Source: a virus
Virus record (IMG/VR): IMGVR_UViG_3300037160_000022
Location: 1-24,050 of that record
Strand: one strand, 5' to 3'
DNA: 24,050 nt
Of this stretch, positions 1 through 6,887 are shown piece by piece. The notes under the pieces are model-generated. The model saw nothing but the letters and a program-made list of their open reading frames with translations. It was not told the origin of the DNA and searched no databases. Every line of letters begins with the position of its first letter. The stretch's first letter is position 1. The position numbers and the translations under genes are program-made.

Positions 1-292
1 TAACCTAGATCCTAAGCTTAGGATCATTGAGGCATCAGTCCTAGGTGACAAGTTCACGCGTGCTCTACCAGTAGCAGCGGCATGGAACGATGGCAGAGTA
101 AGACTACCTGAAAAAGCAGATTGGGACGTATCAGATTTTCTATCGGAAGTAGAGAAGTTCACAGGCGTTAAAGACGTTCACGACGATATGGTAGACGCAA
201 TGGCTCACTGTTTCAACTCAGCCCAGATGCTTATTCCGACGATTGTCACAAAACCAGTAGTACCTATCAAGTCAGGACTTCCATTCGGGTGA
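1..292 (+). CDS. Large terminase subunit, C-terminal part (partial, 5' end outside window)
   Basis: Open from the left edge (frame beginning at base 2) to TGA at 290-292, giving the last 96 residues of a protein. Near the end it reads GVKDVHDDMVDAMAH, the typical close of the RNase H-like nuclease domain of phage large terminases, where acidic residues (here around fragment residues 61, 62 and 65) bind the metal that cuts concatemeric DNA during packaging. The preceding segment (WDVSDFLSEVEKF) also fits the conserved amphipathic stretch before this motif. The ATPase half is outside the window. Position directly upstream of a portal-scaffold-capsid block supports the assignment. The tail PVVPIKSGLPFG is an ordinary short C-terminal extension. 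Confidence 0.88.
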   Translation, partial: NLDPKLRIIEASVLGDKFTRALPVAAAWNDGRVRLPEKADWDVSDFLSEVEKFTGVKDVHDDMVDAMAHCFNSAQMLIPTIVTKPVVPIKSGLPFG

Positions 293-295
293 TCT

Positions 296-535
296 ATGTT
301 TGCCGATTATCCAATCCACTATTGCACACACTGTGGCAGGCAACTTAAGCCTTTAGCTACAACTATGTATTGTCCGGGCAATTGCGATAGAAAGATCACT
401 GAGCCGTTAGAAGGCCAGATCACAGAGAAGATAATCAGGCTACAATGCCCTGCGTGTAATAGCTTTAACATTGGACCATATTCTAACTGGATCGCACCTG
501 CTAACCACTGCATAGACTGCGGCAAAGTCTTCTAA
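296..535 (+). CDS. Small protein with two zinc-ribbon-like Cys pairs, unknown function
   Basis: A 79-residue protein starting four bases after the terminase stop. It contains CTHCGRQL (residues 10-13 Cys pair), a CPGNC element, then CPAC and CIDC, so up to two zinc-binding knuckles, each a CxxC pair with a partner. Such small zinc-ribbon proteins are common near phage packaging genes and may bind nucleic acid or a protein partner, but nothing here identifies the target. The ribosome binding site is weak (GGGTGA shortly before ATG), so translation is probably coupled to the terminase gene. The reverse-strand reading frame over the same bases looks like a shadow. Confidence 0.75.
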   Translation: MFADYPIHYCTHCGRQLKPLATTMYCPGNCDRKITEPLEGQITEKIIRLQCPACNSFNIGPYSNWIAPANHCIDCGKVF

Positions 536-544
536 GTAGTTGTA

Positions 545-784
545 ATGCTAGATTTAATTCCATTTACTGGAGCAGAGGCTAAGACCCACGTATTGCCTCT
601 TATTCAAGAATGGGCTAATGCCTGGTTTAATCAGAATAAACATCAAGTTAAACCCGTGTGGAGGCAGGAGCTACGAACGTGGCTGCTAAGAAATAGATTC
701 TTAGCAGAAGTAATCGTAGATCATACTAGCCTGCACTTATATGTAAGAAGTCTTGAGACATGTGTACTGGTTATCAAGTGCTAG
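545..784 (+). CDS. Hypothetical protein, 79 residues
   Basis: Not recognised. The protein has a moderately hydrophobic and aromatic composition, with a WANAWFNQ stretch, a basic middle (WRQELRTWLLRNRF) and no Cys pairs until the C-terminal ...ETCVLVIKC. No signal peptide or convincing membrane segment is visible. It lies 9 bases after the previous gene and its end overlaps the next candidate start (760) by 25 bases, the compact packing typical of small phage genes. The ribosome binding site is weak (AAGTAGT before ATG). It is accepted because the reading frame fills the space between neighbours without competing frames. Confidence 0.55.
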   Translation: MLDLIPFTGAEAKTHVLPLIQEWANAWFNQNKHQVKPVWRQELRTWLLRNRFLAEVIVDHTSLHLYVRSLETCVLVIKC

Positions 785-1050
785 ACCTAACTTACCTGGA
801 GCCCACAGAGCCAGGAGTTAATTGGTGGATAATCAGCATGACAGAAGAGCAGAAGTACTGTGGTAGTGAGATCTTGTATTTGGACGCTAAGCGAATATGT
901 ACACGTGGTTTTTTACACGAAGGCCCGCATGTATCGGGCAGAATACCTGAATACATATACGACGAGTTTTTTCCGCCTATTTACTGGAATGAAGACAAAT
1001 CCATCCGAGTCATCTGGAGTATAGACTATGCGGCATATGAGCTTTATTGA
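760..1050 (+). CDS. Hypothetical protein with a Cys/His cluster, 96 residues (start uncertain)
   Basis: Not assigned to a family. The central part (roughly residues 34-59) carries C-G-S-E then C-T-R-G-F-L-H-E-G-P-H, a C...C...H...H arrangement that resembles a small zinc-binding element seen in many phage-encoded proteins. The C-terminal half is rich in aromatic residues (Y, W, F). Two starts are possible: ATG 760, overlapping the preceding gene by 25 bases, or ATG 838, which has GGTGG about nine bases upstream and would give 70 residues while keeping the Cys/His cluster. The end overlaps the next gene by 23 bases. Confidence 0.5.
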   Translation: MCTGYQVLDLTYLEPTEPGVNWWIISMTEEQKYCGSEILYLDAKRICTRGFLHEGPHVSGRIPEYIYDEFFPPIYWNEDKSIRVIWSIDYAAYELY

Positions 1051-1264
1051 AGGCGCAAGAGAATCAGAGTTTAGAGAAACAGGAGAAATGCCTATCTTCT
1101 ACAGTGCCATAGGCCAATCTCTGGATAGCGTCTATATTCAAGTGTCCGTAGAAACTTACATCACACCTAAGTTCCAAGAATGGCTTACATGTACTGTAAT
1201 GCCACGTATCACAAATAAGTGCGATGCCATTAGATTAGCTATTAAGAATACTCGCGGGAACTAG
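1028..1264 (+). CDS. Hypothetical protein, 78 residues
   Basis: Not recognised. The start ATG at 1028 has GGAG eight bases upstream, inside the preceding gene, which favours it over the ATG at 1037. The protein is mixed alpha/beta in appearance, with a central hydrophobic stretch (YSAIGQSLDSVYIQVSVETYI) and no clear motif. Its stop TAG at 1262-1264 lies in the palindrome CTAG, which also provides the stop codon of the small minus-strand gene coming the other way. It is the last gene of the + strand group that begins after terminase, before the portal transcription unit. Confidence 0.5.
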   Translation: MRHMSFIEGARESEFRETGEMPIFYSAIGQSLDSVYIQVSVETYITPKFQEWLTCTVMPRITNKCDAIRLAIKNTRGN

Positions 1265-1395
1265 CAGTCAGAACCTCCATGCTTAGCGCAATCGGCCGCG
1301 TGATCTTGTAGTGCATGAGACGCATCCTGTAGCATCCAGCGGCAAACAAAGAATAGGACAGTCAGTAGAACCAGACCGAAAAGTGCTTTCTTCAT
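1261..1395 (-). CDS. 44-residue signal-anchored or secreted peptide on the reverse strand
   Basis: Reading the minus strand from the ATG at 1395 gives MKKALFGLVLLTVLFFVCRW, then 24 mostly polar residues ending HGGSDC, with stop TAG at 1263-1261. Residues 2-3 are Lys, residues 4-18 are a strongly hydrophobic helix, and the rest contains His, Asp and two more Cys, so it looks like a small inner-membrane peptide with its C-terminus in the periplasm. It fills the gap between the 1028 gene and the portal. Upstream on the same strand is a near-consensus promoter, TTGACA, 16 bases, TATAGT, then exactly six bases to the ATG, which argues strongly that this is a real gene expressed as a leaderless message. 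It has no Shine-Dalgarno site. Possible roles include membrane effects or superinfection exclusion, but no function can be assigned. Confidence 0.7.
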   Translation of the reverse strand: MKKALFGLVLLTVLFFVCRWMLQDASHALQDHAADCAKHGGSDC

Positions 1396-1401
1396 ATAAG
1401 T

Positions 1402-1429
1402 ACTATATAGGCTCGTCCAAACTTGTCAA
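1402..1429 (-). promoter_or_regulatory. Sigma70-like promoter for the 44-residue peptide, leaderless layout
   Basis: On the minus strand, -35 TTGACA (1429-1424) is a perfect consensus, the spacer is 16 bases and the -10 TATAGT (1407-1402) differs from consensus at one position. Six bases separate the -10 from the ATG at 1395, so the predicted first transcribed base is at or next to the A of the start codon. Confidence 0.72.
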
Positions 1430-1442
1430 GCACTATTCAATC

Positions 1443-1471
1443 TTGCAAGATAATTTATCTTAGCCTAACCC
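1443..1471 (+). promoter_or_regulatory. Promoter candidate for the portal unit
   Basis: TTGCAA (1443-1448), 17 bases, TAACCC (1466-1471), then 8 bases to the portal ATG at 1480. There is no Shine-Dalgarno sequence in front of the portal gene, so a leaderless or near-leaderless message is likely. The spacer contains the dyad AAGATAA-T-TTATCTT (1447-1461). The -10 matches only at its first positions, so this is weaker than the divergent promoter next to it. Confidence 0.45.
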
Positions 1472-1479
1472 TTTAAGCT

Positions 1480-3234
1480 ATGGCTAAAGCAGCGCCTACA
1501 ACTCCGAGTGCCTTCCCCTCGGCCATTAAGTATAAAACCCTTAAAGTCCGCAATGATGAATACAAGGCAGACTTTTGGGCACGCTGCAGAGCGCTTTATT
1601 CTGGAGGCCCGACGCTCCTAGAAGATCCTGAAGTTCTTAAGCACGTCATGCCGATGCATGGCTCGGAAGAGCAGTCAGTTTATAAAGAACGTTGCGCGAG
1701 AGCTTTCTATATTCCCTATCCAGGCTCGATCGTAGACAAGATCGTCTCTGAACTGATGGGTAAGCCAATTACATTCGACCTGGAGAATACTACAGACGAT
1801 CCAGGCGACGGCGGATCAGGGGAGCGCAGTCAACTCGATACAGAGCAAGAGAAGCATCTACCGCCGTATTACTCTGACCTGGTTAAGAACTGCAGTAAGG
1901 CTGGAGGAGCCAAGCTCAGCCTAGCGCAGTTCGCACGTAACCAGATGTTTACCGCGCTACAATGTAGATACGCATGGGCGCTCGTGGACATGCCTAAGGC
2001 CCCAGAGCGTGGCTACGCAAATCTCAAGAGCCAAGTAGACGCAGGAGGACTAGACGCCTACATCTGTCCCATTGATCCAGAGTGCGTCGTAGATTGGGAG
2101 ATGGGAGAAGATGGCGAGCTAGAGTGGGCACTTATTCAAGATAAGATCGCAAAGCGAGACAGCATCGCAGGCGATCGGAGCATAGTCACGTTGCGTTGGA
2201 GATATTATACTAAAGACGCATGGGCGATCTACGAGTATAAGTACGATATTACTAAGAAAGCTACGGGTCCTACAGATAACGACGAAGCGGCCCTAGTAGA
2301 TCAAGGTAAGCACACTTTCCAAAAAGTACCAGTGCGCAGACTCGTGCTCCCAGAAGGTCTTTGGGCCATGGGTAAGCTAGAAGCGATGGCACGCGCGCAT
2401 ATGAATCAGCGTAACGCTCTTTCTTGGGGTCAACTCAAAGCGCTTTATCCAGTTCCAGTGCTCTACGTCCAGAAGCCAGAGATCGGCAACGATGTAAGCG
2501 AAGACATGGGTAGAGCTAGCCAGACACATGGTCAAGGCTACATGCGTGTTCTAGCTGAAAACGATCGGCTAGAGTATTTCTCTCCTGACACTGCCCCTTA
2601 TAAGATCGCTATGGATGATCTGGCAGGCATTCGAGATGAAATGCACAGAGTTTTGCATCACATGGCGATGTCCGTAGATAACTCAGGGGCAGCGCTACAG
2701 CGTTCGGCAGACAGTAAGGCTATCGACCAGGCTGCAGCGTCTGTCATCCTTAGAGCGCTTGGTATGCTGCTACGTGAGCACCTGGAAGAGCTTTTGGGAC
2801 TGATCTCAACAGGCCGTAAAGACAACCTGGCATTCTGTGCACACGGCATGGATAATTTTGACGATGTGACACTGTCACAACTTGTAGTAGACGCTGTAGG
2901 TATCAGTGCTGTTGACATTCCGTCTGCTACTTTCCAAAAGAAGTTCAAGCTCAAGATCGCCAAACTGGCACTAGGTTCGGATGTATCTGAAGAGGACCTG
3001 GTAACGATCGCAGAAGAGCTAGAGCAGACGACAACACAAGACTCTTTCCAGGCCGAGCAAGATACTGCGATGGCTCAGCATGGAGCTAAGCAGGCTACTG
3101 CTAACGCCACAGCAGAAGACCCTACAGGAGCTTTTAAGTCTACTGGACCCCTAGAGACCAAGAGCCAAAAGAAAGAATTGGCGGATATGAAAAAGATGAA
3201 AAAGTCAAAGGCAGGCAAGCCCGGAGCTAAGTAG
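1480..3234 (+). CDS. Phage portal protein
   Basis: A 584-residue protein in the classic portal position, after terminase and before a Mu F-like head protein. The N-terminal half has the pattern of portal-like structural proteins (DUF4055-like by eye): an ADFWARCRALYSGG region, YKERCARAFYIPYPGSIVDK, then SELMGKPI. The middle includes the long conserved block AMARAHMNQRNALSWGQLK, consistent with the stem/wing helices around residues 305-325. The C-terminal 60 residues are charged and low complexity, ending in a Lys-rich tail. Twelve copies would form the ring at the head vertex through which DNA passes and to which the neck attaches. Its TAG stop overlaps the next GTG start by one base (TAGTG), so the two genes are translationally coupled. 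The family assignment rests on context as much as on motifs. Confidence 0.82.
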   Translation: MAKAAPTTPSAFPSAIKYKTLKVRNDEYKADFWARCRALYSGGPTLLEDPEVLKHVMPMHGSEEQSVYKERCARAFYIPYPGSIVDKIVSELMGKPITFDLENTTDDPGDGGSGERSQLDTEQEKHLPPYYSDLVKNCSKAGGAKLSLAQFARNQMFTALQCRYAWALVDMPKAPERGYANLKSQVDAGGLDAYICPIDPECVVDWEMGEDGELEWALIQDKIAKRDSIAGDRSIVTLRWRYYTKDAWAIYEYKYDITKKATGPTDNDEAALVDQGKHTFQKVPVRRLVLPEGLWAMGKLEAMARAHMNQRNALSWGQLKALYPVPVLYVQKPEIGNDVSEDMGRASQTHGQGYMRVLAENDRLEYFSPDTAPYKIAMDDLAGIRDEMHRVLHHMAMSVDNSGAALQRSADSKAIDQAAASVILRALGMLLREHLEELLGLISTGRKDNLAFCAHGMDNFDDVTLSQLVVDAVGISAVDIPSATFQKKFKLKIAKLALGSDVSEEDLVTIAEELEQTTTQDSFQAEQDTAMAQHGAKQATANATAEDPTGAFKSTGPLETKSQKKELADMKKMKKSKAGKPGAK

Positions 3235-4247
3235 TGGCAGATAATCTCAAAGCTATCTTAGAGCATATAAACGGCGAAGTAGGAAAGCTCTCTGTCACAA
3301 GCACGCATGCGTTAGGACCTGTTCTAGACGCTGCGGAGAAAGAGTTAACTAAAGACCTGGCTAAGTGGCATGCGCTAGCTAAGGGGGATGAAAAATTCAC
3401 GCCCCAGATGTATCGCAATGCGTTAATCCAGATTCGCTCTGCTCTTAATACTATTAGAGGCGATCTCGGAGATGACATTTCAGATCATATGAAAGCACAG
3501 GGCCATAAAGCTGCCGGACTTGCTACAAAGCATCTACACCAAGAAGTAGAACAGTTTTCACACATGTTCGAAGGCTCAGTAAGACACATAGCCCTTGAAG
3601 CGGCAGAAGTTCTAGCAGTAGGACAGAAAGCCGTCTGGAAGCGCTTTGATACTTCTGCAGCGCGCTACGCTGGCCAGGTAGGTAAAGATATCCAAAAGCA
3701 ATTAGCGATTGGTGTAGTCCGTGGCGAAACAATCGACCAATTAACCACGCGCCTAGCCAAGATGGGAGGTCCTAAAGGCTGGGTAAACGTTACCGGCATG
3801 GGAGTTAATGCCAAGGCTGAATATATTGCAGAGGGATTATTTCATAAGTACAGATACTATGCAGAGCGCTTAGTTAGAACAGAAGTCGTCAGCGCTTATA
3901 ACAGTTTTGCTCTCGACGGCATGGAGGAGCTTAACAAAGAAGATCCTGGCTACATGAAACGTTGGGACGCAGCTATTGATGGACGTACGTGTGTACTCTG
4001 CGCATCGTATGATGATCTAGTTCGTAAGCTAGATGAGCCTTTTAAAGACGGCATAGAGCAACCCCCAGCGCATTCAAATTGCAGATGCGCCCAAGTTATT
4101 TGGCGTAAAGAATGGACCGAGGCAGAGCATAGGCATGACGCAGGGCGTACAGATAGAGGCGTAAGAGGAGCACTAGATGGCAAAGCAGGCGGAGAAACTC
4201 CAGCACCTAAGGGCACAGGGATGCCACATAAGATCACTTATGATTAG
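3234..4247 (+). CDS. Minor head / head morphogenesis protein (phage Mu F / SPP1 gp7 type)
   Basis: A 337-residue protein starting at GTG, with GGAG seven bases upstream. The C-terminal part has the signature of the Mu F/gp7 family: RLVRTEVVSAYN (about 212-223), KRWDAAIDGRTCVLCASY (about 242-259) and PPAHSNCRC (277-285), the Cys and His residues of which form the conserved metal-binding-like core. The N-terminal 200 residues are mostly helical. These proteins sit near the portal inside the head and are needed for head assembly or DNA ejection. Gene order (portal then F-like) is the usual one. The last 40 residues are a polar, Gly-rich tail. Confidence 0.88.
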   Translation: MADNLKAILEHINGEVGKLSVTSTHALGPVLDAAEKELTKDLAKWHALAKGDEKFTPQMYRNALIQIRSALNTIRGDLGDDISDHMKAQGHKAAGLATKHLHQEVEQFSHMFEGSVRHIALEAAEVLAVGQKAVWKRFDTSAARYAGQVGKDIQKQLAIGVVRGETIDQLTTRLAKMGGPKGWVNVTGMGVNAKAEYIAEGLFHKYRYYAERLVRTEVVSAYNSFALDGMEELNKEDPGYMKRWDAAIDGRTCVLCASYDDLVRKLDEPFKDGIEQPPAHSNCRCAQVIWRKEWTEAEHRHDAGRTDRGVRGALDGKAGGETPAPKGTGMPHKITYD

Positions 4248-4261
4248 CGCAACTTGAATAC

Positions 4262-4270
4262 TTATCCACA
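4262..4270 (+). other. DnaA-box-like sequence (single)
   Basis: TTATCCACA matches the classical DnaA box exactly and lies in the short gap between the head protein and the phosphoesterase gene. Only one copy is seen here, so it may well be chance. Confidence 0.25.
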
Positions 4271-4290
4271 GTGACTCAGGGTTGATCCAC

Positions 4291-5322
4291 ATGTCTAACT
4301 CCAAACCTGAAGTATCTGGAATTGCTAGAGACATTTTAGAACGCAAGCTTAAGCAGGAGAATCAAGCCCTAAAGTCAAGGCTTTTAGACGCTCTTAAAGC
4401 TCTTGAGACCTGTCAATATGAACTTGACACAGCTGTAAAAGTTAAGAGAGCAAAAGAGCAAGTAACCCCGATCAAGCCTAGAGAGATCAAGTCAGGCGCT
4501 AGAGAAGCCACATGGGTAGCGCTCGCGTCCGATTTCCACATTGAAGAAACGGTAGAATCAGAAAAAGTAAACGGTGTCAATAGCTATAATCTGGCTATCG
4601 CAAGACATCGCGTAGAACGCTACTTCTCAGGTGTCGCTTGGCTGGTTAACTACCATTCAGACAGGTTCAAGCTCAGAGACGGCATTCTCTGGCTCGGGGG
4701 AGATCTCATCACAGGGTATCTCAGAGAAGAGAACCTGGAAGACAACGGCTGTTCTCCAGTCCAAGCCATCGCAAAACTGCAGACTTGGCTTAGCGACGGC
4801 ATTAGATATATCCTTAAGCACACTAAGACAGAAAAGCTAAGAGTTGTCTGTAACTCAGGTAATCACGGTAGACTAACTTACAAAGTCAGGCCAGCCACTA
4901 GAGAAGCTAACTCTATTGAATGGCTGCTCTATCAGTTCCTAGCCAGAGAGTTTGCTGATAACCCGAGAGTGGAGTTTCAGCTTCCCCACGGCGTACACAG
5001 CTATGCACAGATCTACAATTGGTCAGTTAGATTCACTCACGGCGATGCAGCTAAGTACGGAGGGGGAGTAGGAGGAGTATTCATCCCGATCAGAAAAGCG
5101 CTTTACAGGTGGAATACAGTAAGACACGCAGACTGGACCAATATGGGCCACTTCCATCAGTACTCCGACCTGAACGATTTGGTAATTAACGGATCACTTA
5201 TCGGCTATAACACGTTCGCGTTAGAAATCGGCGCTAACTACGAAGATCCTAAGCAGGCTTTCTATTTGGTAGACTCCAAACGTGGTAAAACGATGCCGGC
5301 CTCGGTCTGGGTCAAGGATTAA
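4291..5322 (+). CDS. Calcineurin-like metallophosphoesterase
   Basis: With the ATG at 4291 the protein has 343 residues. (A TTG three codons earlier is possible but less likely; AGGG precedes the ATG by about ten bases.) After a helical, coiled-coil-like N-terminus (residues 15-60) come all five motifs of the family in order: SDFHIEE (D81, H83), LGGDLITG (D138), SGNHGR (N191, H192), FTHGD (H250) and MGHFHQY (H287, H289). These ligate two metal ions and hydrolyse phosphoesters, such as nucleotides, DNA ends or phosphoproteins. The substrate cannot be told. Such an enzyme between the minor head protein and the scaffold is unexpected for a purely structural operon. It might act on DNA ends or on host nucleotide signals, but that is inference. 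The stop abuts the next gene. Confidence 0.85.
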   Translation: MSNSKPEVSGIARDILERKLKQENQALKSRLLDALKALETCQYELDTAVKVKRAKEQVTPIKPREIKSGAREATWVALASDFHIEETVESEKVNGVNSYNLAIARHRVERYFSGVAWLVNYHSDRFKLRDGILWLGGDLITGYLREENLEDNGCSPVQAIAKLQTWLSDGIRYILKHTKTEKLRVVCNSGNHGRLTYKVRPATREANSIEWLLYQFLAREFADNPRVEFQLPHGVHSYAQIYNWSVRFTHGDAAKYGGGVGGVFIPIRKALYRWNTVRHADWTNMGHFHQYSDLNDLVINGSLIGYNTFALEIGANYEDPKQAFYLVDSKRGKTMPASVWVKD

Positions 5323-5323
5323 T

Positions 5324-5755
5324 ATGCCTAAGAAACCTACTAAAGAACCTAAGGCCAAAAAGCCTAAATTCACTCAACTCAAAGAGCCTTTAAACAATAT
5401 GCCTTTGAACGTACTAACTCGCGGAGGCAGAGAATACACAACCCCTAACGGCATGCCTAGCAAAGTAAAAGTGCTTGGTATGGATTACGCCATTACATAT
5501 CACTCCAAGATCTATAGTACAGAAAAACAAATGCTGCGTGGAATAGTCATGTTCCAGCAACGCAGGATTTATTTGGATCCTAACCAGACTATTCATATAC
5601 TACGTGAAACTCTCTATCACGAGATGGCACATATTTACTACTCGACGTGGTGTGTACGCAGTCCTCATTTGCATAAGCTAACAGGCGCACAGATAGAAGA
5701 TCTATGCGACTGGTTTGCAGATTCAACATACGATCTAACTTCTAATAATTCTTGA
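5324..5755 (+). CDS. Zincin-like protein with HExxH motif
   Basis: Starting at the ATG at 5324, which has AAGGA five bases upstream, the protein has 143 residues. An upstream in-frame ATG (5282) lies inside the phosphoesterase gene and lacks such a site. After a Lys/Pro-rich N-terminus (about 20 residues) there is a compact domain ending in LYHEMAHIYYSTW (H99, E100, H103) followed by IEDLCDWFAD (E125, D129). This matches the active-site layout of small phage zincins related to ImmA/SprT-type metallopeptidases: HExxH plus a downstream acidic residue. Its target is unknown. It lies just before the scaffold gene, where many phages have the head-maturation protease, so a role in head processing is possible but unproven. 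Confidence 0.75.
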   Translation: MPKKPTKEPKAKKPKFTQLKEPLNNMPLNVLTRGGREYTTPNGMPSKVKVLGMDYAITYHSKIYSTEKQMLRGIVMFQQRRIYLDPNQTIHILRETLYHEMAHIYYSTWCVRSPHLHKLTGAQIEDLCDWFADSTYDLTSNNS

Positions 5756-5780
5756 TACTGAAATATTTGCACGCTACCAA
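5752..5780 (+). promoter_or_regulatory. Promoter candidate for the scaffold gene
   Basis: TTGATA (5752-5757), 17 bases, TACCAA (5775-5780), then 8 bases to the scaffold ATG, the same geometry as at the portal gene. The -10 is poor and the -35 overlaps the preceding stop codon. The ribosome binding site of the scaffold gene is weak. Confidence 0.35.
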
Positions 5781-5788
5781 GAGATACC

Positions 5789-6577
5789 ATGGCTCAAAAG
5801 ACCAAGACCCCCAAGAAACCGGACCCCAAAGATCCTGAAGATCAGGACGACGACACAACTGAAGACGACGACACTACCGAGGATGACTCGGCAGAAGCTA
5901 ATCGCCGAATCAACGCTATCGTCACGTCACGCGTTAATCGTGCCATGAAGGGCATGACAGCCCAGATGACAGCAATTCAAGAGACCCTTGCTAAGTTGTC
6001 TCAGCCAAAGCAGGAAGAACAAGACGACGAGCAAGACGATGAGCAAGAGCAGACACCTGCTAAGGGTAAGACAACCACTAAACTCGATCCTAAGATTTCA
6101 AAGCAGATGACCAAGCTAGAGCGCGAGCTCGCAGAAGAGCGCGATGCGCGCAAGAAAGCCGAGCTTGCTCAGGCAGAGCAGGCGGAAAAGCAGCGCACTA
6201 TGGAGATGCGCAACTCTTTTGACAGTGCTCTCCAAGAGCACGGCGTAACGGATCCTAAGCTCCGTCGCGCGGCACTCCTCACGCTTGAGCAAGATGGCGT
6301 GATGATTCGCGACGAAGACGGTAAAGTTAAGTTCAAGGGCGTAGACAAGTACGGTATCGAAACCAACTTCGATCCTAAGGCAGGCCTCAAGACCTGGGTA
6401 AATGGCGAAGGTAAGATTTTTGTTCCGGCTGTGGACGCAGGCGGATCAGGCCAAGGCGGATCACGCAATCAAGATTCTAATAAGATCACCAAAGGTGAAT
6501 TTGGTAAGCTCAGTCCGCAACAGAAGGCAGGTATTGATCTTGAAAGAGCCTCCACAGGGCTTCCCCCCCTGGAATAA
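5789..6577 (+). CDS. Capsid scaffold protein
   Basis: A 262-residue, highly charged protein. Residues 1-35 are Lys/Pro and then Asp/Glu/Thr-rich (DDDTTEDDDTTEDD). Residues 40-75 form a short helix, followed by a second acidic block (EEQDDEQDDEQEQ). A long coiled coil rich in Glu, Lys, Arg and Ala runs from about residue 100 to 145, and a more structured C-terminus follows. This composition and the place before the major capsid protein are typical of internal scaffolds that shape the procapsid and are then removed. The codon use (GCG, CGC, AAG, CTC) is more biased than in the flanking accessory genes, suggesting high expression. No protease domain is fused to it. Confidence 0.82.
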   Translation: MAQKTKTPKKPDPKDPEDQDDDTTEDDDTTEDDSAEANRRINAIVTSRVNRAMKGMTAQMTAIQETLAKLSQPKQEEQDDEQDDEQEQTPAKGKTTTKLDPKISKQMTKLERELAEERDARKKAELAQAEQAEKQRTMEMRNSFDSALQEHGVTDPKLRRAALLTLEQDGVMIRDEDGKVKFKGVDKYGIETNFDPKAGLKTWVNGEGKIFVPAVDAGGSGQGGSRNQDSNKITKGEFGKLSPQQKAGIDLERASTGLPPLE

Positions 6578-6602
6578 AGTAAACTTTTAGTTTAGTTTAT
6601 TA

Positions 6603-6633
6603 CACGAAGGTTACCTCACGGTTAACTTTCGTG
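6603..6633 (+). repeat. Long stem-loop after the scaffold gene
   Basis: CACGAAGGTTACC pairs with GGTTAACTTTCGTG around a TCAC loop, with one G-U pair and one bulged base. No T-run follows, so it is not a standard terminator. It could protect the 3' end of the scaffold message or be a processing site. Confidence 0.6.
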
Positions 6634-6667
6634 CGTTAGAGTAAAATCACGTACAGATAAATCTTGT

Positions 6668-6704
6668 AAGGCCAGATGTGTAATAGCATCCTGGCCTTAT
6701 TCTT
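6668..6704 (+). terminator. Terminator-like hairpin directly before the 6706 start codon
   Basis: AAGGCCAG (6668-6675) pairs perfectly with CTGGCCTT (6691-6698), extended inside by ATG/CAT with one bulge. The T-rich run ATTCTTT follows. It would reduce transcription beyond the scaffold gene. The next start codon ATG begins at 6706, immediately after the T-rich run. Confidence 0.55.
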
Positions 6705-6705
6705 T

Positions 6706-6885
6706 ATGGACAACTACACACCTACGGGCAAAGAAAAAGGTTCTCCAAACCCTGATGAAATTCAACAGATTACTGAGTTTGTTGAAAGAATGATCCCGGG
6801 CAGTGTAGACAATGCACACCCTCATCAAAATGCAGAAGATAGGCAAGTAGGCGCAAATCCTCACTCTGATCTAGTTAGGAAGTAG
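6706..6885 (+). CDS. Small hypothetical protein, 59 residues
   Basis: Not recognised. From the ATG at 6706 the protein is [18 protein letters not shown]... and is polar, with a helix around [13 protein letters not shown] and a His/Asn-rich end. An ATG at 6676 in the same frame falls in the loop of the terminator-like hairpin, and it would add ten residues read through the stem, so it is rejected. No good ribosome binding site is visible. The gene ends three bases before the fibre gene and may work with it. Confidence 0.5.
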   Translation: MDNYTPTGKEKGSPNPDEIQQITEFVERMIPGSVDNAHPHQNAEDRQVGANPHSDLVRK

Positions 6886-6887
6886 CT

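Noticed and set aside
5282-5323. Upstream start of the zincin gene
   Set aside because: It would overlap the phosphoesterase end with an unrelated-looking Arg-rich extension, and the ATG at 5324 has a clear AAGGA site.
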